A stretch of DNA of 64,000 nucleotides from contig JACRBH010000054.1 of the NCBI GenBank assembly GCA_016234535.1, positions 1 through 64,000 on the forward strand. The letters are read 5' to 3'. Origin of the DNA: Chloroflexota bacterium (GTDB lineage: Bacteria > Chloroflexota > Anaerolineae > Anaerolineales > Villigracilaceae). The notes below the pieces were generated by a model that was not told the DNA's origin, ran no database searches, and was given only the letters and a program-made list of their open reading frames with translations. Below, piece after piece: positions 9,927 to 19,795 of the stretch (positions are counted from its first letter, which is position 1; each line of letters starts with the position of its first letter). A program made the translations under genes and the position numbers.

Positions 9927-10832
9927 TTATGTTTTCTTTGCATCCTTTGTAGATTTCAAGCCGAGCATTTTATTGAGCACGTCGAACCAGAAGGGGGCGC
10001 CCAGTGATGCGGCTGACCCGGTCAGGAAGATACCCAGCACCTTGAGTCCCCATCCGGATACATCCTGTGGGGTGGTTTGATCATTCCAACCTACCGGCAG
10101 GGCCAATTCATCCAATTTATCCTGAATACTGGTGACGCTGAAACTCTCTTCGGGATTGATGTTTTCGGCCTGCGCGACAATTGCCTGACGTAAAGTTGGG
10201 TCACGCCAGAGATGATTGACTATGGCAACAGAGTCAACATTGAAAAATACCGCAATGATAAAGCCCAGTACCAGTGCGATTGCTGACGCGTATTTTCTGT
10301 ATAAAGCTGTTGCCTGCCCCATGGCCGTATCGAACCAGGCTTCGACGTTTCCGCGATATTCGGCAAGTTTCAACTCCACTGTCGCGGTCTCTTCATCCAT
10401 TTTTGGGATAAGGTATTTCAGGGTCCGCGCAAAGACTTTGTTTCTGTTGTCAATATATTTAAAACTTTCCTGCATACTTTGATTCATGGCCGCCAGGCTC
10501 ATTGTGCCGGCAGGGATGTCGTTTACCGCCTTGCCCGCGTTCAGAAAAATATCGACTGCGGCTTTTGCAAAAACGGGGTTTGGAATATTGGTTGGATTCC
10601 GCTTTTTACCCCAAATCGTTTTTGTGGACAATGGTTCGATCAATGGATGCTTGTAGAATTGTTCCAGCATGGTGCTGTCTTTGAACATTTCCTGAAGCCT
10701 CTGCTCGAGAAATGTTGCGCGCCAGTTCAGGACTTCAATGATTGCCTCCTGTATCTGGCCGGTTGCCATGCTGATGATGAGCCAGGTGACGACCAGGCCA
10801 ATGGCCACTTCGAGAATTGCGTCAAGCTGCAT
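9927..10832 (-). CDS. hypothetical membrane protein
   Basis: ORF track start at 10934; MQLDAILEVAIGLVVTWLIISMATGQIQEAIIEVLNW is the likelier start because the upstream residues look like repeat-derived sequence. Three hydrophobic segments. Confidence 0.7.
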   Translation of the reverse strand: MQLDAILEVAIGLVVTWLIISMATGQIQEAIIEVLNWRATFLEQRLQEMFKDSTMLEQFYKHPLIEPLSTKTIWGKKRNPTNIPNPVFAKAAVDIFLNAGKAVNDIPAGTMSLAAMNQSMQESFKYIDNRNKVFARTLKYLIPKMDEETATVELKLAEYRGNVEAWFDTAMGQATALYRKYASAIALVLGFIIAVFFNVDSVAIVNHLWRDPTLRQAIVAQAENINPEESFSVTSIQDKLDELALPVGWNDQTTPQDVSGWGLKVLGIFLTGSAASLGAPFWFDVLNKMLGLKSTKDAKKT

Positions 10833-10877
10833 GTTGGTCTCCTTGTGCTGGTGGTAGTGTGAAGTGATTTTTTCGGG

Positions 10878-10980
10878 GCTTTCGCTTGTCGTTCTGAACG
10901 AAGAATCTCTGATTTCAGGAGTAGTGACCCTCACCGCACTGGCGCGCGGCGCAAGTGTCGCTACCGCTCAGGGTGACGCG
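10878..10980. repeat. dispersed repeat copy (tcgttctgaacg.aagaatc ... accgcactggcg..cggcgca)
   Basis: Shares tgtcgttctgaacg, gaagaatc and accgcactggcg/cggcgca blocks with 29768-29903. Confidence 0.6.
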
Positions 10981-11040
10981 ATAAAGTGAAGCTGAGCGAA
11001 TGTCCTGTTTTTGATAGTATATAGTTGCAAGGGCAAAATT

Positions 11041-11931
11041 TCAAGCGTTTGGAATTTTCTCCTGCGTATGCAGGTGGGATTGATTGACAATATAGATTCC
11101 CGCCAGCGCAATCGCCCCGCCGATCCATTGCAGGGGATTGGGAATTTCGCCCAGCATGGGAATCGCCAAAACGGCGGTGAGGATGGGCTGCCCAATCAGC
11201 GTGGGCGATACCACTGATGCGGGCAAATGTCCCAGCGCATAGGAAATTGCGAGATATCCGATCATTTGGGATACGATGGCTGTGACAAAAAAAATGACCC
11301 AGGTCTGTGTGGAATATCCTGTGAAGGAATTACCCAGTAGAAGATTCATGATGAACATGCCAATGGTGGCGCTGACTCCGATCAGCCACATATATCGCAG
11401 CGGGTCGATGTGTTTGCGTCCGCGCTGGGTGGTGAGCTGATAGGCTGCATAAAAGATGGCGGCCGTGCTTGCCATCAGGTCTCCGATGCCGAGAGTGGGG
11501 TGACGCAGGAAGTCACTGCCCATGACGAGCGCCGCGCCTGTCAATGCAAGAATAAGCCCAACCCAGAAAATGCCCCGCAGTCTTTCACGGAAAATGAAGA
11601 GCGCGAACAATGCAACCCATAACGGGGATGTGTTTCCAAGCAACGTCGCATTGGCGGCAGTTGTGAATTTCAAGGAGGAATTCCAAAAGCCAAAATCGAA
11701 CGCTGTGAAAATTCCTGCGAATAACGGGAAGATCAAATATTTTTTATCAACGGGTGCGAGTTGCTTTTGCTGCCGAATAAAAACCGGGGTGAGAATAATC
11801 GTTGAGATGAGCAAACGATAGAAGCCGGTGATGGGGCCCGGTGCTTCGGCCCAACGCACGAACATGGCGGAGAGACTAAGCGCGCTGATCCCAATGGCGA
11901 GCGCAATGTATGGGAAAAATTTATTCTGCAT
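11041..11931 (-). CDS. EamA/DMT superfamily transporter
   Basis: MQNKFFPYIALAIGISALSLSAMFVRWAEAPGPITGFYRLLIS, ten hydrophobic segments, EamA-type repeat. Confidence 0.9.
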   Translation of the reverse strand: MQNKFFPYIALAIGISALSLSAMFVRWAEAPGPITGFYRLLISTIILTPVFIRQQKQLAPVDKKYLIFPLFAGIFTAFDFGFWNSSLKFTTAANATLLGNTSPLWVALFALFIFRERLRGIFWVGLILALTGAALVMGSDFLRHPTLGIGDLMASTAAIFYAAYQLTTQRGRKHIDPLRYMWLIGVSATIGMFIMNLLLGNSFTGYSTQTWVIFFVTAIVSQMIGYLAISYALGHLPASVVSPTLIGQPILTAVLAIPMLGEIPNPLQWIGGAIALAGIYIVNQSHLHTQEKIPNA

Positions 11932-11968
11932 TGGGAGATTGTACCGCGAGATATAAGATGAACGGAAT

Positions 11969-11984
11969 GCGGACTTAAGTCCGC
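11969..11984. repeat. GCGGACTNNAGTCCGC palindromic repeat
   Basis: gcggacttaagtccgc; same family at 15475, 18449, 18472, 25569, 63482 and 63512. Confidence 0.75.
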
Positions 11985-12006
11985 GCTCCACTCAATATAG
12001 TTAATG

Positions 12007-12750
12007 TCAACGGCGGGTGAGGTCGATTCTCTCGAGGGTGGATAAAAGCCCGTTGAGGCTGGGCAGACTAAAGTCAGGTTTGATGCGCTGCTCTTCATCC
12101 GCCGTAAATTGTGCGCGGCGTGTGAGCCAGATCGTTTTCATCGTCAAACCTTGCGCGCCATAAATATCCGCCTGCAAACTATCGCCGACCATCACGGCAT
12201 CTTCAGGCTCGATATTCCACTGCGCGAGCGCGATCTCAAACGCGCGCGGATGCGGCTTGCGATAATAACACGCGGCGGAGGTGAGCACAAAATCAAAGTA
12301 TGGGCGAACGCCAAAACTCTCGACGAGTTCCTGCACATCGTTGTCGTCGCCTGCGTTCGAAAAAATTCCGAGATGATAATTTTTGAATTTCAGCTTTTGG
12401 ATGGTGTCCAGCGAATCGTCTTCAAGCTGCCAATTGGTTTGGGTGACGGAATACATCGCATCCAGCGCGGACCTGAGAACTGATTCTGCGACTTCGAAAT
12501 ATCCCAACTCTTTGAGCAGTTCGCGCAAGACGAAGTGATAGGTGGTCTCTTGAAAATTCTGTTCGCGTTGTTCGTAGTATTGATGCAGCCGCGCGCGGAA
12601 GATGTGGTTGTCCAACTCGATATCATATTCGCGCAGTTTGTCTGTGAGGAGTTGATCTGCCCGCGCATAGACGGGTGTCCAATCTTCGCGCGCATGCATG
12701 AGCGTGCCGCCAAGATCGAAGAGGATGTGCCGAATGGGAGAAGCGTTCAT
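12007..12750 (-). CDS. HAD family hydrolase
   Basis: ILFDLGGTLMHA (motif I), GIFSNAGDD (motif II), KPHPRAFEIAL and VMVGDSLQADIYGAQGLTMKTIWL (motifs III/IV). Confidence 0.93.
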   Translation of the reverse strand: MNASPIRHILFDLGGTLMHAREDWTPVYARADQLLTDKLREYDIELDNHIFRARLHQYYEQREQNFQETTYHFVLRELLKELGYFEVAESVLRSALDAMYSVTQTNWQLEDDSLDTIQKLKFKNYHLGIFSNAGDDNDVQELVESFGVRPYFDFVLTSAACYYRKPHPRAFEIALAQWNIEPEDAVMVGDSLQADIYGAQGLTMKTIWLTRRAQFTADEEQRIKPDFSLPSLNGLLSTLERIDLTRR

Positions 12751-12805
12751 CAGGTTTGGTATACCCTGATGAACGCTTCTCGTAAAGGGGAAAATGGTTG
12801 GATGC

Positions 12806-14500
12806 CTACGGCTCGATATAAAACGTTCCGGTCTGCACCAATTTGGAATCAGCGTATAGTTCCACTACAAATTCACCCGGGTTGAAGACAAACACGCTGG
12901 TGTATTCATACCCAAAGGTTTGATACCAGGTGGAGCCAGAGCTTGTATCCATATTTGAAATAATGCGCAGGGACTGGTCTTCGACGCCATTGAAATAAAG
13001 TTTCCAGATGATCTGCTTTGGGGGCGGGCCGCTGTAGGTGTATTCGACGCTAACTGATTTGGTTTGGTTCGGGAAACTGGAATTCGGGGAGGTTTCGAAA
13101 TTTGTGATCAGTCCCTCTTCGTTGGTGCCGGTGATCTGGCCGAACGCAAATGGCTGAACCCGCATCACTTCCTGTGACGTGGGTAATTGGCCGGTATATT
13201 CAAGCGCGACATTGGTCTCCTTGATACGGATCATTTGCTGATAGGCAAAATCGAGAGTGGCATTGTAGTCGCCTTTGATCATGGCGATTGATGGAGCTTC
13301 AGTCGGCAATTTGGGTTTATTGCTCAATTGATCGATCAGGTTTTGCAGATCGGTGGCGCCGGCGTCCATATAGAACCAGAGCGATGCGGAGGGTTCCGTA
13401 TTGTTTTTGTGCGCCTCGTTGACCTGCCGCTCAGTTTCCTGAATAAGAAGGTCGTATTGTTGTTGCGAGTTGGGCAGGTCCCCCATGGCGAGATAGGTGA
13501 GCGCCTCGTTCATGCGCACACTCAACACGCTCGGATCGATGGATAATACCCTTTCATCGACTTCGATGGCTTGCGGGAATTGTCCATTAAGGTAATAAGC
13601 CCAGCCAAGATTGCCGTTCGTGTTGATATCATCGAGGCCTGCTTCACGCGCTGACTCAAAATCCTTGATGGCGGCTGTGATGTCATTCTTGTCGAAATTG
13701 GAAAACCCGCGTTGGTAGTAGGCTTTTCCGTAATCGGGTTTTTTGGCGATTGCAAAACTAAATTTGGCAATCGCCTCATCGTATTTATACTGATAGGAAA
13801 GTCCGACGCCTTCAGAGTAGGCGTTGATGGCCGCGTTGTTGACCTCCGGGCGGGCCAGCAGTTCGATCATGGACCAGCTCAGCCATACCATGCACAGGCC
13901 CACGATCCCTGAACCAAGGATGACGAACAGCCAGCGCACGCCTCCTTTCAATGTGGTGGCAAGACCATAAAGCGACAGCGAGACCGTGAGCAGGGTGATC
14001 TGCACCACGAGGCTGTCTGCGGTTTCATCTGTGGCGCGGCCAAGCTCCGATTCTGCTTCGTAGATTTCGTTCAGGCGCGTCGACTCCACCAGATAGGTGT
14101 CTGATTCGTATTTTCCCGTATCAGCCCACCCGATGGCTGGATCGAAATAGTTTGGGCCGAGTAAATCGCTGAGGGCCGCGATCCGCTCCTGTAATTGGGT
14201 GTAACGTTCCACAGCCGCAGTGTCGCCTTCCTGTTCGGCGGCTGTGATTTGCCAGCCGATCTCGCGCCAGGTTTGAAGCGCTCCCTGCCATTGATAGCTG
14301 AATTGAATCGTGCCGTTCAACTCCTTTTTTGTGGAAGCGATGGCGTTTTCCTGCGCACGGCGGCGGGCCTGTGATGAAATGTTTGAGGCGTAGTTTTGGA
14401 AATATACCGTGATGGCCACCCAGATTGCCACTGAGGCGATCAGCATGGTGATCATTTTGTTGAAGCGCTCATCGCTTTTTTTCTGCTGTTCGGTGTTCAT
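12806..14500 (-). CDS. membrane-anchored tetratricopeptide-repeat protein
   Basis: TPR units (EAIAKFSFAIAKKPDYGKAYYQRGFSNFDKNDITAAIKDFESAREAG...) after N-terminal TM segments. Confidence 0.82.
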   Translation of the reverse strand: MNTEQQKKSDERFNKMITMLIASVAIWVAITVYFQNYASNISSQARRRAQENAIASTKKELNGTIQFSYQWQGALQTWREIGWQITAAEQEGDTAAVERYTQLQERIAALSDLLGPNYFDPAIGWADTGKYESDTYLVESTRLNEIYEAESELGRATDETADSLVVQITLLTVSLSLYGLATTLKGGVRWLFVILGSGIVGLCMVWLSWSMIELLARPEVNNAAINAYSEGVGLSYQYKYDEAIAKFSFAIAKKPDYGKAYYQRGFSNFDKNDITAAIKDFESAREAGLDDINTNGNLGWAYYLNGQFPQAIEVDERVLSIDPSVLSVRMNEALTYLAMGDLPNSQQQYDLLIQETERQVNEAHKNNTEPSASLWFYMDAGATDLQNLIDQLSNKPKLPTEAPSIAMIKGDYNATLDFAYQQMIRIKETNVALEYTGQLPTSQEVMRVQPFAFGQITGTNEEGLITNFETSPNSSFPNQTKSVSVEYTYSGPPPKQIIWKLYFNGVEDQSLRIISNMDTSSGSTWYQTFGYEYTSVFVFNPGEFVVELYADSKLVQTGTFYIEP

Positions 14501-15132
14501 ATCAAAAGTCTCCCGATCATCAGGCCCATAACGCCGGCAAGCCCGAGCAGGATTCCAACGATCACCCAGAGGTATTTGATATTTTTTTCAGTGACCTGCG
14601 CCAGTTGAAGGAACCAGAAGGAAACCGCCAGTACGATCATATCGGCTGTGAGGAAGGACGAGCGTTTGTGCATTCGATCCGATTCCTTGAAATACGGATC
14701 GGAATTCAAATCTTCATTTTGCGCATCCTGCGTGAAGGCTTCGTTTAGTTCGCGTTCCAGATCGTACACTCCATCAGCGGTGACATAACGAGGCTGGAAG
14801 AAGTATGAGCTGATTCCGCTTGCCACGCCCCAGACTTCGCGTTGGATCACCCCGTTTGCTCTGGATGTCTCATCATCCGCATTTGGATCATAAAGGAGAT
14901 TCCCAAGTTCGAGGTAGCGTGTGTAAGATGTGAAGGCATCATAATGCTCGAATGCAATGATCTCGTTAATGATCTCGTTCTTTTGAGCGCGGATGGCTGC
15001 ATTCAGTCCTTCAAAATCCGCGTTTGCGGCGCTCGATGCCGCGCTGGTTGCCATACATGCAACGATGGCGCCCAGCACAGTCACAACCGCCACCAGCACA
15101 GCCGTAGTGGATTTGAAGCGTTCATTCTCCAT
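14497..15132 (-). CDS. hypothetical membrane protein, translationally coupled to downstream TPR protein
   Basis: Ends with 4-nt overlap with the TPR ORF; TM segments at both termini. Confidence 0.7.
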   Translation of the reverse strand: MENERFKSTTAVLVAVVTVLGAIVACMATSAASSAANADFEGLNAAIRAQKNEIINEIIAFEHYDAFTSYTRYLELGNLLYDPNADDETSRANGVIQREVWGVASGISSYFFQPRYVTADGVYDLERELNEAFTQDAQNEDLNSDPYFKESDRMHKRSSFLTADMIVLAVSFWFLQLAQVTEKNIKYLWVIVGILLGLAGVMGLMIGRLLI

Positions 15133-15549
15133 TTGATTCTCCTCTGGTTATAAAGTTGTTATAAAAATAGACCTCTTGCATAAGCAGCCACAGAGCGCAC
15201 AGAGAAAAAAAGACTCTAAACTTATTGGCTCATCTGTAAAGAATGTGCAAAATGGTTATCGCGTAGCGGAAGTTAGAGAACGTCCGCACACGGATTACAC
15301 ATGAGCCAACTTATTTTTTCTGCGCGGCGCAAAAGACTTTTGCAAGATGTCAGTTATAAAAATAAACCAAAATATACTCAAATGCAAGACGCGGAAGTAC
15401 TGCCAATCCGCTTCAGGACGGACCTGTGAACTGGTATGCGCTAATTTCAGTAAATCACGAATTTGCTCCGTAGCGCGGACTTCAGTCTGCTTTGCCTCTG
15501 TAAAATTGCAGGCTAAAGTCTGCATTCCGCTCAATCTGTGATTTATTGA

Positions 15550-15662
15550 ATAGACGTTATCGGAAATAACTTATATGCCACCGTCCCGAAGGTTTGAGCG
15601 AGTAAATTTAATGCCGAATAACAACCTTCGGGATGTTTTTTCTAATTACCGATAACATCTAA
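15550..15662. repeat. nested imperfect inverted repeat (MITE-like or terminator complex)
   Basis: Outer arms agacgttatcgg / ccgataacatct; inner arms tcccgaaggtt / aaccttcggga followed by tttttt. Confidence 0.5.
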
Positions 15663-15667
15663 TTTAG

Positions 15668-16444
15668 TTATCCCGCGCTTTTGAGATAAATCCCTGTTGG
15701 GTCCAGCTCGTTGCGTAAAATTTTCAATTCCTTTTTTGTGACAGGTTCGGTCACTCGCACATGCTCTGCAACCTTCAAATCCCAGCCTGTGTTGGCTTTT
15801 GCATCTTCGACAGTCTTGCCGGGATGCAGTGCCGTGAGGATCATTTCTCCATTTTCATCTGGTTCGAGCATTCCAATATCCGTCACCACGCCGACCATAC
15901 CGCCGCCGCGCAGGCCGGCATTTTCGCGGTCGCCTTTGCCGCCGATGAATCCAGCCGAGGTCATGAATTCCACTTTTTCAGGGAAGCGGCGCTTTTGATG
16001 CGGGGTCATGATGTAACAGCGGTTTGCCCAAGCGGCAATTTCCTGCGACCCACCTGAGCCGGGTAAACGGACTTTGGGATGTTCGTATGAACCGATCACG
16101 GTTGCATTGATGTTGCCGTGCTTGTCAATTTGCGCGCCGCCCATGAAGCCCACATCCACGTTGCCGCGCTGTAAATAATTTGCAAAAATATCATACATGC
16201 TCACTACAGATAGTGACCCGCTGACGAGGGTTGGGTCGCCGATGGAGAGGGGGAGGCGCTCAGGCTCCGCGCCGATCACGCCGGCTTCGTAGATCATCAC
16301 CAGATTGGGAGCGTGTGTCCGCTTGGCGAGGTTGCAGGCGAGATTGGGTTGTCCCACGCCGACAAAGACCACATCGCCATCTTTGAGCAAACGCGCGGCA
16401 TTGACAATCATCAGTTCAGCGGATGAATATTTTAATTCGTTCAT
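15668..16444 (-). CDS. CoA-transferase subunit B (glutaconate/3-oxoacid CoA-transferase-like)
   Basis: VFVGVGQPNLACNLAKRTHAPNLVMIYEAGVIGAEPERLPLSIGDPTL; FMGGAQIDKHGNINATVIG; LPGSGGSQEIAAWANRCYIMTPHQKRRFPEKVEFMTSAGFI. Confidence 0.88.
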   Translation of the reverse strand: MNELKYSSAELMIVNAARLLKDGDVVFVGVGQPNLACNLAKRTHAPNLVMIYEAGVIGAEPERLPLSIGDPTLVSGSLSVVSMYDIFANYLQRGNVDVGFMGGAQIDKHGNINATVIGSYEHPKVRLPGSGGSQEIAAWANRCYIMTPHQKRRFPEKVEFMTSAGFIGGKGDRENAGLRGGGMVGVVTDIGMLEPDENGEMILTALHPGKTVEDAKANTGWDLKVAEHVRVTEPVTKKELKILRNELDPTGIYLKSAG

Positions 16445-16492
16445 TATGATCTCCTAAAAGACTTTGGAAGTCTGGTTTCAAATAATTGGGAT

Positions 16493-17572
16493 TTACCAGG
16501 CTACAACCTGATTACGGCCGGCAGCCTTGGCTTTGTACATTGCATCGTCAGCATGTCGAATTAATTCCTGCAAGGATATTGCTTCTTTCGGCGAATACGA
16601 GCTTATCCCAATGCTGACTGTAATGTTTATAAAGCCGGTATCGGTTCCTATTGGCGTATTTTCCATTACTGATCGCAAGCGTTCAGCGATGTCGCTTGCT
16701 GTTTCCAATAAGGTGTTCGGCAATAATATTACAAATTCCTCCCCGCCTAAACGGGCCAGAATATCGTCTTTTCTTAGAACGGTGGCGCATATTGCAACAG
16801 CCCTGTTCAATACCCGGTCTCCAATGATGTGACCGTGGGTATCATTAACTTTTTTGAAGTGGTCAATATCTATTAACAGGATGGAAAACTCCCGTCCTTC
16901 CACGCAGCGCTCCAATTCAGTTTGCGCGTGATGTATAAAATAGCGGCGGTTGAAAACGTTCGTAAGCGGATCTATGTTTGCAAGTTCGGTCAATTGCGCT
17001 TTGGTATTGTCCAATTCTCCCATCACCTGCCGCTTGGTTCGTTCATTGATCAGGGTTGCAATCGCGACAACGATAATGCAGAAAACCAGGTCTATGATGC
17101 GGTCGATACTTTGAGGCAGGCGCGTGGTGAGATCGATCATGGCCACCCGGTTGAGCATGTATAACCCAACTGCCGCCGCAATGCTGACGGAGCTCCAAAA
17201 ACGCCCAGTGGCTGTTCCGCCCATGATTCCCGCGACAACCGGTACAAAGGTAAGCCAGACCATCGCGGAAGAGTCGATTCCGCCCGTATAAAGCCCCGGC
17301 CCGATCAGGCAGAGGAATAAGGCAAATGTTACCAACTGCGCCGCCAGCCGGACATGTTTTGTATATTGAACGATCACGAACCCGGCCATGCTGATGAGCG
17401 TTGCGGCGAGTTGCAGCAATACGGCTTGAATGGGAAATCCCGACAGAAGGTAGTAAAACGTAAAAAACAACTCAAAGCTTGTCCCTGTGATCGCACCGTA
17501 GCGGGTGGATGGCCTTAGTGTGGCCTCGTAAGATGATGGTATTACAGGGGAAGTACTATCTTTGGGCTGCAT
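16493..17572 (-). CDS. membrane-associated GGDEF-domain diguanylate cyclase
   Basis: Six hydrophobic segments, then ANIDPLTNVFNRRYF ... IDHFKKVNDTHGH ... LARLGGEEFVILLP; start chosen at MQPKDSTSP. Confidence 0.9.
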   Translation of the reverse strand: MQPKDSTSPVIPSSYEATLRPSTRYGAITGTSFELFFTFYYLLSGFPIQAVLLQLAATLISMAGFVIVQYTKHVRLAAQLVTFALFLCLIGPGLYTGGIDSSAMVWLTFVPVVAGIMGGTATGRFWSSVSIAAAVGLYMLNRVAMIDLTTRLPQSIDRIIDLVFCIIVVAIATLINERTKRQVMGELDNTKAQLTELANIDPLTNVFNRRYFIHHAQTELERCVEGREFSILLIDIDHFKKVNDTHGHIIGDRVLNRAVAICATVLRKDDILARLGGEEFVILLPNTLLETASDIAERLRSVMENTPIGTDTGFINITVSIGISSYSPKEAISLQELIRHADDAMYKAKAAGRNQVVAW

Positions 17573-17573
17573 T

Positions 17574-18425
17574 TTATATCGTAAGATTTTCGAGGTTTGC
17601 GAGAAACGACTGCATGATTTCAAATACTTCCTGCGGACGTTCGAGCGGCAGGATGTGTGTGGATCTTTCGAGCGTTTCGATCTTGACTTTTGGCTGCTTC
17701 CGTTTAACAAGATTTGCCGCCTGTGAGAGGAACGTGTCCGACTCTGCGCCGCGGATGATGAGGGTCGGAACTTTAAGCATGGGCAGGTTGCGCCATAGAT
17801 CGAAATCAAGCAGGCCCGTCAGGTAAATGTGCGCCTCCCATTCGGGCGAGAATATCAACTCATAACCGCCATCCGGTTTTGGTTTGGTGATGCCATCAAT
17901 GTATGCGCGCAAACCTTCATCGCTCACATATCTGAAAATGCCGCGATTGCGATATGCGCGGAAGGTACTTTCAAGATCATCGAATGTTCTGCGCCGTCTT
18001 TTTGCGCCAAGGATCAACGGATGCGCCCTTTCTCCAAGCCCGGTGGCGCGGGCGATATTCCATGCGATTAAACGGGATGGCGGGAACAGCACGGGGTCGA
18101 GTAATATCAATGCGCGGAATTTATCCGGGTCGCGCAAGGCTGCCCGCAGGGTGACAATGCCTCCGATGGAATGACCCACTCCAATTGCAGGACCAAGCCC
18201 ACCCGTAGTGAGGAAGCGCAGCAGGTCATCCGAAAAAGACTGCCAGTCTTTGATATCCTCTATTTTTGCATCAGGCCATAATGCGCGCAGCTTCATCCCA
18301 AAGACATGATGTTGAGTTTGTAAAAGTTCAAGGAGCGGTTTGTAACATTCCGGCGGGTAACCGTTGGCGTGAAGAAAATGCAATGGCGCGCCGTTGCCGC
18401 CATAATCAAAGTGTGGAATAGTCAT
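17574..18425 (-). CDS. alpha/beta hydrolase
   Basis: PLHFLHANGYPPECYKPLLELL, GVGHSIGGIVTLRAAL (nucleophile elbow GHSIG), TLIIRGAESDTFL, C-terminal STHILPLERP. Confidence 0.9.
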   Translation of the reverse strand: MTIPHFDYGGNGAPLHFLHANGYPPECYKPLLELLQTQHHVFGMKLRALWPDAKIEDIKDWQSFSDDLLRFLTTGGLGPAIGVGHSIGGIVTLRAALRDPDKFRALILLDPVLFPPSRLIAWNIARATGLGERAHPLILGAKRRRRTFDDLESTFRAYRNRGIFRYVSDEGLRAYIDGITKPKPDGGYELIFSPEWEAHIYLTGLLDFDLWRNLPMLKVPTLIIRGAESDTFLSQAANLVKRKQPKVKIETLERSTHILPLERPQEVFEIMQSFLANLENLTI

Positions 18426-18448
18426 AATGTTTTGCATGAATATGGATT

Positions 18449-18487
18449 GCAGACTTCAGTCTGCAAAGTTCGCGGACTAAAGTCCGC
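18449..18487. repeat. two tandem copies of the GC(A/G)GACTNNAGTC(T/C)GC palindrome
   Basis: gcagacttcagtctgc (18449-18464) and gcggactaaagtccgc (18472-18487). Confidence 0.75.
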
Positions 18488-18495
18488 GCTCCACA

Positions 18496-19398
18496 TTAAT
18501 ATTTCCCGTAATTGACCTTCTCGCTGTACATGGCTTTCACTTTCAAACGCTTGCGAGTCTTTGCGTCGAGTTTTTCCATATACTGATTTCTATCTTTTAC
18601 GCCATACACCCATTCATCAAGATAGGCTTTGACCGACTCTGCCGATTCGCTGATCTTATCCCAGGCGAGATAGAACTCGTTGTCGCGGTCATAATAGCCT
18701 TGCGAGTAGGATGGATGACTCGCGTACGGGACGCGGCAGACCGCATCCACAATATTTGCGGGGATCATGGTGCGGTTCGGGTCTGACCTGATGACTGATT
18801 CGTCTACGATCTCTTCGGCGGTGAGGATGACTTTTTTCGCCGCGAATGCGGCTTCCTTTTGCTCGCCGATGATGCCCCATAAATGTGCATTGCCGTTTTT
18901 ATCCGCGCGCTGTACATGGACAATTGCCACATCTGGATTCAAGGCTGGGACAACGATCACATCCTTGCCACCGTACGGGTCAGGGATGCGCTTGATGAGA
19001 GGGTTGGATGCTTCGAGGCTGGTTGCGCCCGTTTGATTCATCGGCAGGAACGGCAGCCCTGACGCGCCCGCCTGCAAGCGGGTGATCATGCCGAAATGAG
19101 AATACTCTTCCCATTCCAGTTCGCCTTTTTCGATGGCAGAGCGGACAATACGCAGCGAACCAACGCCGGGATTTCCCATGTAAGAAAAGATGACTTTCCT
19201 TGCGCAGCCCGCCGCGACCATCTGATCGTAGATCAAATCAGGTGTAGCGCGGGCAAGGGTGAGATTCTTTTTGCCCTGACGAATGATCTCATGTCCCGCT
19301 GCAAATGGGATGAGATGCGTGAACCCTGCGGCGTAGACAATATCGCCATCGTTCACAAATTCTGCAATTGCTTTTTTGAGTGAAATGAGTTTTGTCAT
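18496..19398 (-). CDS. CoA-transferase subunit A (glutaconate/3-oxoacid CoA-transferase-like)
   Basis: MTKLISLKKAIAEFVNDGDIVYAAGFTHLIPFAAGHEIIRQGKKNLTLARATPDLIYDQMVAAG; GNAHLWGIIGEQKEAAFAAKKVI. Confidence 0.88.
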   Translation of the reverse strand: MTKLISLKKAIAEFVNDGDIVYAAGFTHLIPFAAGHEIIRQGKKNLTLARATPDLIYDQMVAAGCARKVIFSYMGNPGVGSLRIVRSAIEKGELEWEEYSHFGMITRLQAGASGLPFLPMNQTGATSLEASNPLIKRIPDPYGGKDVIVVPALNPDVAIVHVQRADKNGNAHLWGIIGEQKEAAFAAKKVILTAEEIVDESVIRSDPNRTMIPANIVDAVCRVPYASHPSYSQGYYDRDNEFYLAWDKISESAESVKAYLDEWVYGVKDRNQYMEKLDAKTRKRLKVKAMYSEKVNYGKY

Positions 19399-19399
19399 A

Positions 19400-19687
19400 T
19401 TATTTTTTCTTCTTTGCATCCTGTTTGGCTTTTGCCTGTTCTTCTTTTTTCTTCCTTGCATCTTCACGTGATTTTCTAATGTAGGCGAAGCGCCCTGCCG
19501 AGGGCGGCGGGGCTTTCTTGCGGCGGAACATCCAGCCTATGCCGAGCAGTAAAGCGGCGATGAAGAGATAGTCGAAATCCACCTGCTTTGCAAGATCGGA
19601 TGTGACAAAGAGGATAAATGCACCTCCCCCCATCACAAGGAAAAACGTTCCCACACGAACTTCGAAAGGATCCTCATTGTTTTCCAT
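19400..19687 (-). CDS. small hypothetical membrane protein
   Basis: 95 aa, two hydrophobic segments and Lys-rich tail; lies between CoA-transferase A and pruA in the same orientation. Confidence 0.6.
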   Translation of the reverse strand: MENNEDPFEVRVGTFFLVMGGGAFILFVTSDLAKQVDFDYLFIAALLLGIGWMFRRKKAPPPSAGRFAYIRKSREDARKKKEEQAKAKQDAKKKK

Positions 19688-19795
19688 AGGCTTATTTTAC
19701 CTGCGGAGATGGAAACATGCATACAAGGAAACAGGTAAACATGAGGTATTTGTCCACACGTTTACCTGTCTACATGTTTACTTGTCTACGTCTAT

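Noticed and set aside
19700-19795. Repetitive gtttacctgtctacatgtttacttgtctac tract as a regulatory RNA or CRISPR remnant
   Set aside because: Only short imperfect word repeats; not enough structure or periodicity to support a specific call.
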